64,000 nucleotides of DNA from Qipengyuania flavescens. Lineage in GTDB: Bacteria; Pseudomonadota; Alphaproteobacteria; Sphingomonadales; Sphingomonadaceae. Below, piece by piece: positions 1-7,506 of this stretch. The stretch is from NCBI RefSeq assembly GCF_029688735.1, contig NZ_JARULD010000005.1, positions 1 to 64,000 of the forward strand, read 5' to 3'. Under the pieces are notes generated by a model, which had not been told where the DNA came from, searched no databases, and worked only from the letters and a program-made list of their open reading frames with translations. The position numbers and the translations under genes are program-made. Numbering within the stretch: the stretch's first letter is position 1; every line of letters starts with the position of its first letter.

Positions 1-401
1 AGACCATATAAATAGGCTGCGATATCTGCCGCCTCAGCCTCGCTAATTGGCATTGGCGGCATGGAAGAGCCCTCCTTGACGGCAGGTGCGTTGCGGATGA
101 AGGCCGCCAATACATCCGGCCGGTTCGGCAATTGACCAGCTATCAAGCCGACATCGTCGAAGCCCTCAATCGATGGTCCCAAGCGCCCGGATGGCCAGTC
201 CAGCCCGGGGATTTCGTGGCAAGATCCACAGCCTGCGCGCTTGATTGCTGCTAAGCCCCGATCCTTCGGGCCGGTAGCCGGCTCTCGCCGCGTCTCGACC
301 GGGTCCTTGCATCCGGCAAGTGGTGCACAAGCGGCTAAGGCTACGCCAGTCACGATGGCTTTCCAATTCCGATGCCGATGCTCCACACTCCCCATTCCCA
401 T
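1..401 (-). CDS. monoheme c-type cytochrome, 3' end outside window
   Basis: Periplasmic electron carrier of the small cytochrome c type, likely serving a terminal oxidase. Reading the minus strand from an ATG at 401-399 (a second ATG lies two codons on, at 395) gives a short hydrophobic signal with a possible lipobox (LAGC), then the heme motif CGSCH followed by EIPGLDWPSG, and a C-terminal MPPMPIS segment that would supply the axial methionine. The reading frame stays open to base 1, where the sequence is at 'AAYLYG', so only a few residues should be missing. It is divergent from the diheme cytochrome, with 38 bp between the starts. Downstream partners lie outside the window; oxidase subunits are likely there, but that is inference. 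Confidence 0.75.
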   Translation of the reverse strand, partial: MGMGSVEHRHRNWKAIVTGVALAACAPLAGCKDPVETRREPATGPKDRGLAAIKRAGCGSCHEIPGLDWPSGRLGPSIEGFDDVGLIAGQLPNRPDVLAAFIRNAPAVKEGSSMPPMPISEAEAADIAAYLYG

Positions 402-439
402 GGGAACCGGACAATTGCACGCTTCGTTCCCGCCAGACG

Positions 440-1141
440 ATGCTTTTCCGCCCTAACCTGTCCGTCACCGCCCTTTCCATGGCGCTGGCGTCATGCAGTC
501 CTGCCCCGACCGACGATCCATTCGACGACACCGGCGAATTGATTGCTTTATCGGGCGGGGACGCGGGTCCGCAGGCCGCGTGCCATACTTGTCATGGGCT
601 GGACGGTCGCGGCGACGGGGCTCTGGTGCCGAGAATAGCAGGTATGGATACGGGGTATCTGGTGCGGCAGCTTGGCTTTTACGCGGACGGGCAACGCAGC
701 CATCCCCAGATGTCCTGGCTTGCAGGCCGTCTAAATTCCGAAGAGCGGTTGGCTGTGTCAGCCTATTACGCGGCCATGGATTTACCGGAGGACGTGAAAG
801 GAAGCGAGATTTTGCCTGAACCCTCGTGCGAAATCGCTAAAGCGTACGAGATCTATCATGCAGGTTTGCCCGAACGCGCTCTTTCGTCTTGCGCCTCTTG
901 CCATGGAGAAACAGGTCTGGGTTCGGGTGCCGGCAATCCAGCCTTGGTTGGTCAGAACGCCGCTTACCTCGCCGAACAACTGCGCCGTTGGCGAAACGGC
1001 GAGCGATATGGCGATGCGCTGAGCGTCATGCACGATGCGGCCAGCAAATTGCGAGAGAACGAAATCAGCCCACTCGCGGCGTATATTGCGTATGGTCCGG
1101 AGCCGTCTCGTCGTCTCGGATTTCCGGTAGAATGCCCCTGA
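440..1141 (+). CDS. diheme cytochrome c (c4-like) lipoprotein
   Basis: Periplasmic diheme cytochrome. From the ATG at 440 the 233-residue product has a signal peptide ending in LASC (Cys19 as lipid anchor), then two CxxCH heme sites, CHTCH at residues 48-52 and CASCH at 151-155, about 100 residues apart as in c4-type cytochromes. Candidate axial methionines follow each site (PQMSW, and VMHDA). The reading frame is open further upstream to 320, but that part is basic and overlaps the divergent cytochrome; the lipoprotein signal decides for 440. The last 77 bp overlap the convergent cytochrome b561 gene. Its role is probably electron donation to an oxidase or acceptance from b561; this is inferred from the neighbours. 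Confidence 0.75.
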   Translation: MLFRPNLSVTALSMALASCSPAPTDDPFDDTGELIALSGGDAGPQAACHTCHGLDGRGDGALVPRIAGMDTGYLVRQLGFYADGQRSHPQMSWLAGRLNSEERLAVSAYYAAMDLPEDVKGSEILPEPSCEIAKAYEIYHAGLPERALSSCASCHGETGLGSGAGNPALVGQNAAYLAEQLRRWRNGERYGDALSVMHDAASKLRENEISPLAAYIAYGPEPSRRLGFPVECP

Positions 1142-1715
1142 CTGTATCGTCGCGATCCCAGAAATGGTGTTTCAACGCCGCAATGACATGAAGTGGCACG
1201 AGCAGTGCGAGGCCGATGACGCCGAGGACATGAACGCTCTCCGCCCAGTCGAGTACCTGATACTGCCACGCTGGGGAGAGTGTATGAAAGGGCATCGGGG
1301 GTATCGCGACCAATCCGGCAAGCCGCAGGGGCTGCACCGGCTGTATCGCCGACCACATCGCCCATCCGCTCAGCGGAAGTAATGCGAACAAGGCGTAAAA
1401 AAGGTACTGTGTGATATGTGCTGCCGTGCTCTGCCAGCCGGGCGCATCGGCATCATTGATCGGATCGGGGACGAAAAGTCGCCAGCCGAATCTCAAAATA
1501 GCAAGGAGCAGGATGGTCAGCCCCAGCTCGCTATGCAATTCGTAGGTGGCAAGTTTGCTGGCCCCGACCGGATAGCGCGACATCATCCAACCTGAGCCAA
1601 GCTGAAAAAGCACTAGCCCTGCCATGATCCAGTGAAACCACACGCCTACCGGAGAATATTTCCCCTGCTCGGTATAACTGACCGCCCATCTACGGATCAG
1701 ATCATGAAGCCTCAT
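1065..1715 (-). CDS. cytochrome b561 family protein
   Basis: Integral membrane b-type cytochrome of the bacterial b561 family (216 residues), expected to carry electrons between quinones or periplasmic carriers. The N-terminus YSPVGVWFHWIMA carries the first heme-ligand histidine in helix 1. Further histidines appear at ELHSELG (helix 2) and in the C-terminal helix VPLHVIAALKHHFW, giving the usual four-helix pattern. Its start overlaps the end of ctaG by 4 bp, so the two are translationally coupled, and its 3' end overlaps the convergent diheme cytochrome gene. The natural substrate cannot be read from sequence. Confidence 0.8.
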   Translation of the reverse strand: MRLHDLIRRWAVSYTEQGKYSPVGVWFHWIMAGLVLFQLGSGWMMSRYPVGASKLATYELHSELGLTILLLAILRFGWRLFVPDPINDADAPGWQSTAAHITQYLFYALFALLPLSGWAMWSAIQPVQPLRLAGLVAIPPMPFHTLSPAWQYQVLDWAESVHVLGVIGLALLVPLHVIAALKHHFWDRDDTVRGILPEIRDDETAPDHTQYTPRVG

Positions 1716-2419
1716 GCAGGCGCTCTGCTACCAAGCGATCGATAAAGTATCGACAAAGCGGCAATTAAGTAGACCAGGCTCGCCGGTGCCCACATGATGA
1801 TGCCCGCAATCTGCTGATCCTCCATCGGCGAGAGACCCCAGGACTGCGTCGTCAGCCAATGCGGAGCAAAGTAGGCTCGGTGCGCAAATGTCAACAATGC
1901 ACCGAGTGCACCCATCGCGACCATCGTTGCGAGCAACGCCGTCGTGGCCGCGGGTGCTGGCGATCGAATGACCTTTATCCACCATATCGCAGCCGTGGCG
2001 ACGATGCTGATCTGCATGATCCAGAAAATGCCGTCGCTGTTCATGGCGCTCTCGTACAGGAGGGGCGCATGCCACAGCCAGAATGTGAGGCCATGGACCG
2101 CTGTCCAGACAGCCAAGGTACCGGGAATTTCGGTTTCCTCGGCCCGGAATGCGGCAACGATCAAGGGGGCGAGCAAAGTGGCCAGTATAACGTCGTGAAC
2201 GATGCGGACTGTGAACAATGCGGACCCGAGCGCGCAGAAGGGGCTGATGTAGAGAAAGCCGAAGACAGCCAGCATTGCGTATGTCGGCATGGCCCTCAGT
2301 CTTTCGCGTTGCCAATATGCGACCCCGGTCACGACCAGAAGACAGGCAATCAGTTCGGGTGCAAAATTCCAATGGGTCACCCAACCCTCAGGATCTGGGG
2401 CCATTCCACAGTAAGGCAA
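1712..2419 (-). CDS. ctaG: CtaG-type (Caa3_CtaG) cytochrome oxidase assembly protein
   Basis: Polytopic membrane protein of the caa3-type CtaG family (about 235 residues), which helps assemble heme-copper oxidases, probably by copper delivery. Family hallmarks are the N-terminal PYCGMAPDP and HWNF segments, a helix with VRIVHDVILA, WLWHAPLLYE, and a C-terminal MEDQQIAGIIMWAP motif. The start is a problem: the only in-frame candidates are TTG at 2419 and an ATG at 2404 that would cut the conserved YCG. In homologues known to me the frame begins slightly earlier, with a WLPYCG-like sequence. Here HNW precedes LPYCG, but no ATG follows the upstream stop. The 5' end may have been altered where degenerate sequence begins (about 2.43 kb). 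It is coupled to cytochrome b561. Confidence 0.75.
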   Translation of the reverse strand: MPYCGMAPDPEGWVTHWNFAPELIACLLVVTGVAYWQRERLRAMPTYAMLAVFGFLYISPFCALGSALFTVRIVHDVILATLLAPLIVAAFRAEETEIPGTLAVWTAVHGLTFWLWHAPLLYESAMNSDGIFWIMQISIVATAAIWWIKVIRSPAPAATTALLATMVAMGALGALLTFAHRAYFAPHWLTTQSWGLSPMEDQQIAGIIMWAPASLVYLIAALSILYRSLGSRAPA

Positions 2420-3877
2420 CCAATTGTGCAGCAGTCGTCTCCGGTGAAGGTTCGGTGCGATCAGTTATCAAATGCTCACAACTTCTATTGGTGTCCTGTA
2501 AACCGACAAAATAAGCAGGAAGCGATAACGGACGCCGAGTTCAATCACCTCCTCCGGCTAGCCACAGACAGCCTCGCGGCAAGAGAAACAAAACTGAGGG
2601 ATTGGCAGTGATCCATCCGGCTCACCACGCGTACAGAAACGCCACGCCCATAGGATCGGCCTGAAACGCTTGGCCGACGAATTCGCCGGCATCCCGCATC
2701 CTTCAAGGTTGGGTCAGGTCGATTCCGAATTACGCGGCACTTTCGTGTGTGGCAGACACGCCGCAAATGACTTCGATGCTGTACTGTTTGATCAAGAATT
2801 AGCTGATTTGCGCGATCTGCCGTCGGCAATTCTGGGAAAGCGAGAACCCGCAGTTTCTTGCGACGCCGTTCGTGATCCGGGCTTCTGCATGTCGCGGTTC
2901 AACGGCAGGTTGGTCCATGCAATCGAAGACATCCAGCTTATCCAAGCAGTCGAAAAGGCCCTCACGACCGCAGGGTTAGCGCTCTCGATCTCCGATCACT
3001 CCGCGAGCTTTCGAGTCTTGAATTGCTCGGCCGATAGCCTGTCGATGCGCGAATGTGTGAATCTATTGATGCAGACGCTGCTTTTCAACGCGCGCGAGCT
3101 GCAAGCAAACATTGCTCTCGTCCGCCAAGCGATGGCGCACCCAGTTGCCGGCCTGCTCGATAAGACTGATGTGGCAATCCGGATCAATGCGGTTCAATCC
3201 ATTTTCAAGCCCATGCGGACAGACGCAGGCCAACACTTCTCGAATTACAGATCGCCAGCGATGCGCCGGACCGAGCGACGCGAGCGTCTGCAATCTCGTT
3301 TGCCGGGCCAGCCTATTCCGCCAATTGCCACGCCCGAAGGAACGGTAAGCTGAAGTGGCTAGAGCCGCTTCTGCGGCAGCGCCTCAATCAACGGAGCGGA
3401 CGCGAAATGGTAAAAATTGCGGACGCGCCTCGATGCCATCATCCCCAGACTGTCGGAGCGTTTGGGGGGCGTTGCCTGGCGGCCTCCCGTTCGTACCCAA
3501 CAAGGTCCTCCGTATTACAAGGAACGGGCAGCGCGAATGTTTCGAGACAAGGAACCGAACGGCCGTTGCAACCCGGCATTCTGGCCTTACTCCGGTCGAA
3601 TGCCTCGCCGTAGGCGTCTGCCGCTTCGTCTCTTTCCTTGCGCAGGAATTTGAGGAGATGACTGCTTATAGGGAGAAGAAAAGAAAGCTCTTGCTTCGAG
3701 GTGCCGATGGCTTGTCCCCATTCGGCTTTGCAGATCTTCGGAGAGGATCGCGAACCAGGATCAGGGAACTCATAGATCACTATCGAAGGACTATTCTCCC
3801 GGATTTGAGCTTTGGCAGTAAATCTGGGCGGAAAGAGCCGATCGCCTCATACGACAGGCAGAGCGACAAGGAAATCG
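2420..3877. other. degenerate region with no confident gene
   Basis: About 1.45 kb between ctaG and the recombinase remnant. Several open frames exist on both strands (plus strand 2670-3353 and 3355-3900; minus strand 3063-3293), but none shows a recognisable family, a good ribosome binding site or a coherent start. Base composition is less GC-rich than the flanking chromosome. Short stretches read like pieces of genes in shifted frames, for example plus-strand LDAIIPRLSERLGG near 3.42-3.46 kb. I interpret it as decayed mobile DNA left by an older insertion at the same locus. Confidence 0.5.
2670..3353 (+). CDS. uncertain open frame, 227 codons, unknown
   Basis: Longest open frame in the degenerate stretch, beginning at a TTG. 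The product has no signal peptide, membrane helix or motif that I recognise, and its last 40 residues are arginine- and proline-rich with no obvious fold. There is no clear Shine-Dalgarno sequence. It could be a fragment of a mobile-element gene, or chance coding in GC-rich DNA, since the antisense strand also carries long open runs here. Treat as unproven. Confidence 0.15.
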   Translation: MADEFAGIPHPSRLGQVDSELRGTFVCGRHAANDFDAVLFDQELADLRDLPSAILGKREPAVSCDAVRDPGFCMSRFNGRLVHAIEDIQLIQAVEKALTTAGLALSISDHSASFRVLNCSADSLSMRECVNLLMQTLLFNARELQANIALVRQAMAHPVAGLLDKTDVAIRINAVQSIFKPMRTDAGQHFSNYRSPAMRRTERRERLQSRLPGQPIPPIATPEGTVS

Positions 3878-4245
3878 ATACCGCTGCAAATCGCGACTGA
3901 GTTGGCAAATATTGCCGCTCAGAAGCGAGCCATTGAAGCCGACATCGATCTCGTCGAGTTACAGATTGCCAATGGCAGCCGCGCGATCACTCCAGAGACA
4001 ATTGAAAAATTTGGCCCGCTGATCTCATCGAAGCTGCAAGACCGCAACGCCACTCTGCGACGCGAATACGTCCGGCTTCTCATCGAAAAGGTGGAAATCG
4101 GAAACGATATGATACGCATTACGGGCTCGAAAGATGCTTTGGCCGCTGCAGCTTCATGCTCCCAGCAAAACGGAGTGCCCAAAGCTGTACGTAGATGGCG
4201 CACCCGACAGGATTCGAACCTGGGACCTCTGCCTTCGGAGGGCAG
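3878..4245 (+). pseudogene. C-terminal remnant of a large serine recombinase
   Basis: The frame reads ELANIAAQKRAIEADIDLVE, then SSKLQDRNATLRREYVRLLI, EKVEIGNDMIRITGSKDAL and [20 protein letters not shown]. This is the coiled-coil and C-terminal tail typical of sphingomonad site-specific serine recombinases, whose genes often end by reading into a tRNA gene. The N-terminal catalytic domain with its serine is absent upstream. The tail [18 protein letters not shown] is encoded by the tRNA-Arg-like repeat at 4196-4245, so the gene originally overlapped the tRNA. After that the frame runs on into unrelated sequence. It marks an earlier integration at this site. The family call is from memory of such proteins, not a search. 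Confidence 0.65.
4196..4245 (-). repeat. left attachment repeat: copy of the tRNA-Arg(CCG) 3' half
   Basis: These 50 bp match 9993-10042, the 3' half of the tRNA-Arg(CCG) gene from the anticodon stem to the CCA, at 48 of 50 positions. The mismatches are at 4223 and 4225. The longest perfect blocks are 27 bp and 20 bp; the latter is the anticodon stem-loop. The copy is in the same orientation as the tRNA, as expected for attL/attR made by integration of an element into the tRNA 3' end. It is followed at 4376 by the integrase gene. Confidence 0.85.
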
Positions 4246-4327
4246 TGATTTAGTGTTTCCTGAAGTTCATAGCTGTCAGAAACTCCGCTTTTCAGTATCT
4301 TGTTGTCGCCCATTGTGCACCCATGTA

Positions 4328-4360
4328 TTACGTACTTATTACGTACTTATTACGTACGAA
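4328..4360 (+). repeat. three tandem 11-bp repeats, candidate recombinase arm sites
   Basis: Three head-to-tail units TTACGTACTTA, TTACGTACTTA and TTACGTACGAA lie between the left attachment repeat and the integrase start. The same core, TTACGTACG, recurs once at 9950-9958 next to the tRNA end of the element. Direct repeats inside both ends of an integrated element are typical of arm-type integrase or Xis binding sites. The role is inferred from position. Confidence 0.45.
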
Positions 4361-4375
4361 ATTTCGGAAGGTTCT

Positions 4376-5533
4376 ATGGCGCGCGACCTTAGCAGAGTGG
4401 GAGACAGGGAGCGCCTAAAGCCTAGGCGTGACCCTTATTGGCAACGCCTGTCCACCGGTTCCTTTTTGGGTTTTCGCCGCTCCAAGCCGCACGGTGACGG
4501 CACATGGATCGCGCGAGCGCTGGATGGTGAAAAACACAAATATGCCTTTTAGACTCTTGGCGATTTCGGTGCATTGCCCAAGAATGCGCGATTTGCGGCT
4601 GCGAAGTCTGAGGCGGAAGCGTCCGCCGACCTTACGCAGAACGGTGGAATTGCATCCCTAGAAATTGTCACCGTTTCCGATGCTTGTCGCGTGTATGCTG
4701 AAGGGAGGCCTGACGCAGAGGGCCGCTTCCGGAGAAATCTATACAGCGATCCTCTAGGAAGGGTGCGATTGGACAAGCTGCGCCGACATCATGTTCAATC
4801 CTGGCGCAGCCGTCTGGAAGCAAAGCCAGCGCTGGTGAGCCGCCGAAAGGCAGGCGAGAAACTGTACCGAGAGCGATCTCCAGGAAGCGTGAACCGGGAA
4901 GTGGCCATACTGAGAGCCGCTCTAGGAAGGGTCCTTCCTCCCGGTCCTCCTAAGACCAATGCCGCTTGGCAGGAAGCTCTTCAGAAGATTCCAAACGCGG
5001 ATAGGCAGCGCACGCTGTATCTCGACCGGGAGCAGCGTAAGATGTTGCTCGACAACACCGATCCAGAGGCGAAGGAATTCTTCGAAGCATTGTGCTTGCT
5101 CCCACTTCGACCCGGGGCACTCGCCCGGCTGAGCGTGGGAGATTTCGATTCCCGCACGCATCAACTGACAATCAGAGACAAGGGTGGCACGCTGCGTCGC
5201 ATCCAAATGCCTCTGGCCGTGTCCAAGCTTTTTAGGATGGTGGCTGAAGACAGAGATGAGGGTGCCCCCTTGTTCCTGCGGTTCAGCGGAGAGCCTTGGG
5301 ACAAGTACGCCTGGAATAGGTCAATCAAGAAAGCCGTAAAATTATCAGGCCGACCGCCAGAAACCTCGGCCTATACGCTCCGCCATAGCACGATTACCGA
5401 TCTTGTTAGGACAGGTTTCCCTCTGCTTAATATCGCCCAAATTTCCGGTACGAGCTATGAAATGATTGAGAGGCATTATGGACATCTAGGTCGTGAAGCC
5501 GCGCTTGATGCCCTCAGCACGCTGGAACTTTAG
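4376..5533 (+). pseudogene. int: tyrosine recombinase (integrase) with in-frame amber codon
   Basis: Phage/island-type tyrosine integrase that would catalyse insertion at the tRNA. From the ATG at 4376 the frame reads a DUF4102-like N-terminus (HGDGTWIARALDGEKHKYAF), meets TAG at 4550-4552, then continues in the same frame with TLGDFGALPKNARFAAAKSE. The reading therefore spans 386 codons with one nonsense codon at position 59. Numbering through the stop, catalytic residues are visible: Arg245 (PLRPGALARL), Arg336-His337 (YTLRHS, with Tyr at the usual first His) and nucleophile Tyr368 (RHYGHL). The native codon was probably CAG (Gln). A shorter product from a TTG at 4574 is possible but would lack the arm-binding domain. 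The gene ends TAG immediately followed by TAA. Confidence 0.8.
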
Positions 5534-5766
5534 TAAAAATTACTCTCCTCATCACAATTGGGGAGATTATCGAGAAATTTTACTAAGTCCGAATGAAGAA
5601 TGATGGTTCTCCTCCCAAGCTTCTTCCCGCCAATCTCCCCCACATTCAGAATGCGATAGAGTTTTCCTCGGCTTATCCCAAGCATAGCAGCCGCCTCTTC
5701 CATGCTGTAAGCAAGAGGCTCGATCTTTCGACCACCACTGACCGAAGATAAAGGTTCGTGCTTCAT
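5530..5766 (-). CDS. AlpA/Xis-like helix-turn-helix protein
   Basis: Small DNA-binding protein (78 residues), probably an excisionase or directionality factor for the adjacent integrase. The core, SMEEAAAMLGISRGKLYRIL, followed by GGKKLGRRTIILHSDLVKFL, is the MerR-like winged HTH of the AlpA/HTH_17 family. It is convergent with the integrase and overlaps its end by 4 bp. The ATG at 5766 has a GGAG about 8 bases upstream. A palindromic sequence at 5777-5821 overlaps the probable promoter, suggesting autoregulation. Confidence 0.75.
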   Translation of the reverse strand: MKHEPLSSVSGGRKIEPLAYSMEEAAAMLGISRGKLYRILNVGEIGGKKLGRRTIILHSDLVKFLDNLPNCDEESNFY

Positions 5767-5776
5767 TTCTCTTACT

Positions 5777-5821
5777 CCGGAAAATTCATCTCCTTCCCTT
5801 ATAGGAAGATTTTCCGGAAAA
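5777..5821. promoter_or_regulatory. palindromic operator candidate upstream of alpA-like gene
   Basis: CCGGAAAAT at 5777-5785 is mirrored by ATTTTCCGG at 5809-5817, with an inner CTTCC/GGAAG pair between them. The right half is itself part of TTTTCCGGAAAA (5810-5821), a 12-bp perfect palindrome. On the minus strand the centre contains CCTATAAGG, a plausible -10 element for the HTH gene that begins at 5766. The arrangement suggests an autoregulatory operator. Confidence 0.45.
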
Positions 5822-5994
5822 ATTTCTGGTTCGGTGATTTTTTCAATCGCGGCAGATATGGCTGTTTCAATCAGGGAGGAAGATGAGGTGTGAGCCAGAT
5901 ACTAACCCAATCCCTGTCAATTCAACGGATGACCGGATTTGTCGTAGATTGATGGCAGGTCGGCATGCGGCATGGAAAAGATGGAGCTGAGTGA

Positions 5995-7100
5995 GTGAGG
6001 GATGCAGAGTATCGGGCATGGCTCGAAACCCAAGAGTTGGTGTCCAGCAGCGTCAGTACGAAAATGTCGGACGCTCGCCGGGTTTCTCAGGCTCATGGCG
6101 ACCTCGACCAGCACTTTGTCAACGACCAGATGGCATCGCTTCTCGCTAAGTTCGCCTATTCAAAGGCTGATGAGGAGCAAGGACGGGCCAACCCGACCGA
6201 GCTTCCGATCGAAGGCAATCTCTACAACAACCTTTCCGGCTACCGCTCTGCGATCAACACATATCGCAGATTCTGTGAGGCCGGCGATAATCCGCAGGGG
6301 CGGCTGTCCGGCCTTGATCGGCAGATAATTCTGAATGCGATCGCCGCTTGCGACAAGGCCGGATCGGTTGCCGCCTTCGTGGCGACGCTCGAAGATCGAG
6401 GGCAACCCAGCAAATATTGGCTTCTGCACGAAGGCAATCGCTATCCCAGCAAAGCCATCGTCCATTGGGCCATGCGTGAGCGCAGTATCGACGCAAGTGC
6501 GGGCGGCAGCTTGTGCAAGGCTACGCTGGAGGAGCTCGGTTTCGTCGTCATTGATTGGCCCGAACTGCAACGTGCCCGGGAGAACTTCCTGCGTCAAATG
6601 CCCGGCTTCACTAGCTTCCGAGACGCGGATGGATCCTATTGGGACGTAGAGCGGCGATACAAAAACCAGTTGGTTGAGGATGCTCGCACTATCGCATAGG
6701 GCGAGGGTGACGATCGGTCTGCAGGTGAGGCCATCTACCGCATACTGGTTGGGGGGCAGCAGGGTGTGCCGCTAAACTGGCGCACCTTGCCAGAGATACA
6801 GCAAGCCGATGCTATCTTGGCTGACCGCTTTTACAGCGCTCTCGGTGAGCTAGCTCGCAGCCAGTCGCCGATCGACGAAGCTATCGCATCCGCTGCGCAT
6901 GAACTCGAAGCGCTTCGCGAAAACGGTATCGCCGGTCTGCGGCGGGGCGAGGTCCTTTCTATACCGATCACCGTGTGGGCGACACTCCACCCCGAAGAAG
7001 CCAGCTGGTTTAAGATCGCGAAGATCGAAGAAATGGGTAAGCGTTTCTTCGGTCGAAAGCTCTTCCCGCAGAACGAGTTCCGCGAATCCGAAAGCATGCT
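5995..7100 (+). pseudogene. restriction-type gene remnant with amber codon and lost 3' end
   Basis: The frame opens at GTG 5995 (GGAG about 8 bases upstream). The first about 100 residues (YRAWLETQE, LPIEGNLYNNLSGYRSAINT, YRRFCE) and the next domain (LLHEGNRYPSKAIVHWAMRE, LCKATLEELGFVVIDW) resemble the N-terminal specificity domains found in McrA/McrB-like and HNH restriction enzymes. TAG at 6697-6699 interrupts, and the same frame continues for another 130 residues (GVPLNWRTLPEIQQADAILA, GLRRGEVLSIPITVWATLHP, ASWFKIAKIEEMGKRFFGRK), so this was one gene. Near 7.1 kb the frame runs into the antisense of another gene, so the rest, including any catalytic domain, is gone. The family assignment is tentative. 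Confidence 0.5.
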
Positions 7101-7110
7101 GCGAAACCAG
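7085..7110. other. chimeric joint between two 3'-truncated convergent genes
   Basis: The plus-strand restriction-like frame is natural up to about FGRKLFPQNEF (7080). The minus-strand exported protein is natural down to about DQAWFRSML (7100). Both then read only the antisense of the other. Two convergent genes that each lose their 3' end at the same point indicate a deletion or illegitimate recombination joint. The exact base cannot be fixed without an uninterrupted relative. Confidence 0.5.
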
Positions 7111-7472
7111 GCCTGGTCGATGTCTGCAGTCAGATGGATGACAAAATCACCGCCAATCCGTTCCGATTGCTGGTCGATCAGCATGTCGGGGCGAATCTGC
7201 GAGGCCATCTGGTCGATGATTTCGGCCGAGACCTCCGGCAAGCGCGAATGCCCGATCGTCTTGGTGAGCATGGTTAGCACGATTTCCCTCCGCGCTTCGC
7301 GTTGCGCGAGGCTCTGTGTGGTTGCCGTATCCTTCGTAATGACGGCCGAGCCGCGTCCTACCACTTCATCGGCCTTGGCCGGGGCGGCAAGCGCAAGAGA
7401 GGCTGCCAGAGCAGTGATGGATGCCCGGTAAGTACCGCGCAGCAATGTGTTTTTTCCTGCCGACATCAGCAT
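7097..7472 (-). pseudogene. exported protein (LPP20/LpoB-like), 3' end lost
   Basis: From ATG 7472 (upstream AAAAAGGAATCC as ribosome binding site) the product has an n-region MLMSAGKNTLLRG and a hydrophobic signal ending AAPAKA, then a mature part VVGRGSAVITKDTATTQSLA followed by QREARREIVLTMLTKTIGHS. The periodic 'GxGxAx...A...AxRxA' pattern resembles LPP20/FlgT-N-type envelope proteins. About 125 natural residues remain before the frame passes the joint near 7.1 kb; it stays open by chance to 6831. It lies 34 bp downstream of the TPR lipoprotein gene, so the two probably formed an envelope operon. The function is unknown. Confidence 0.5.
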
Positions 7473-7506
7473 GGATTCCTTTTTCTTCGTGATTTCGGAC
7501 AGAGCT

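Noticed and set aside
3063-3293. Minus-strand frame in degenerate region that looked like a transposase fragment
   Set aside because: I could not match it to any family and neither flank continues it; no terminal inverted repeats were found nearby.
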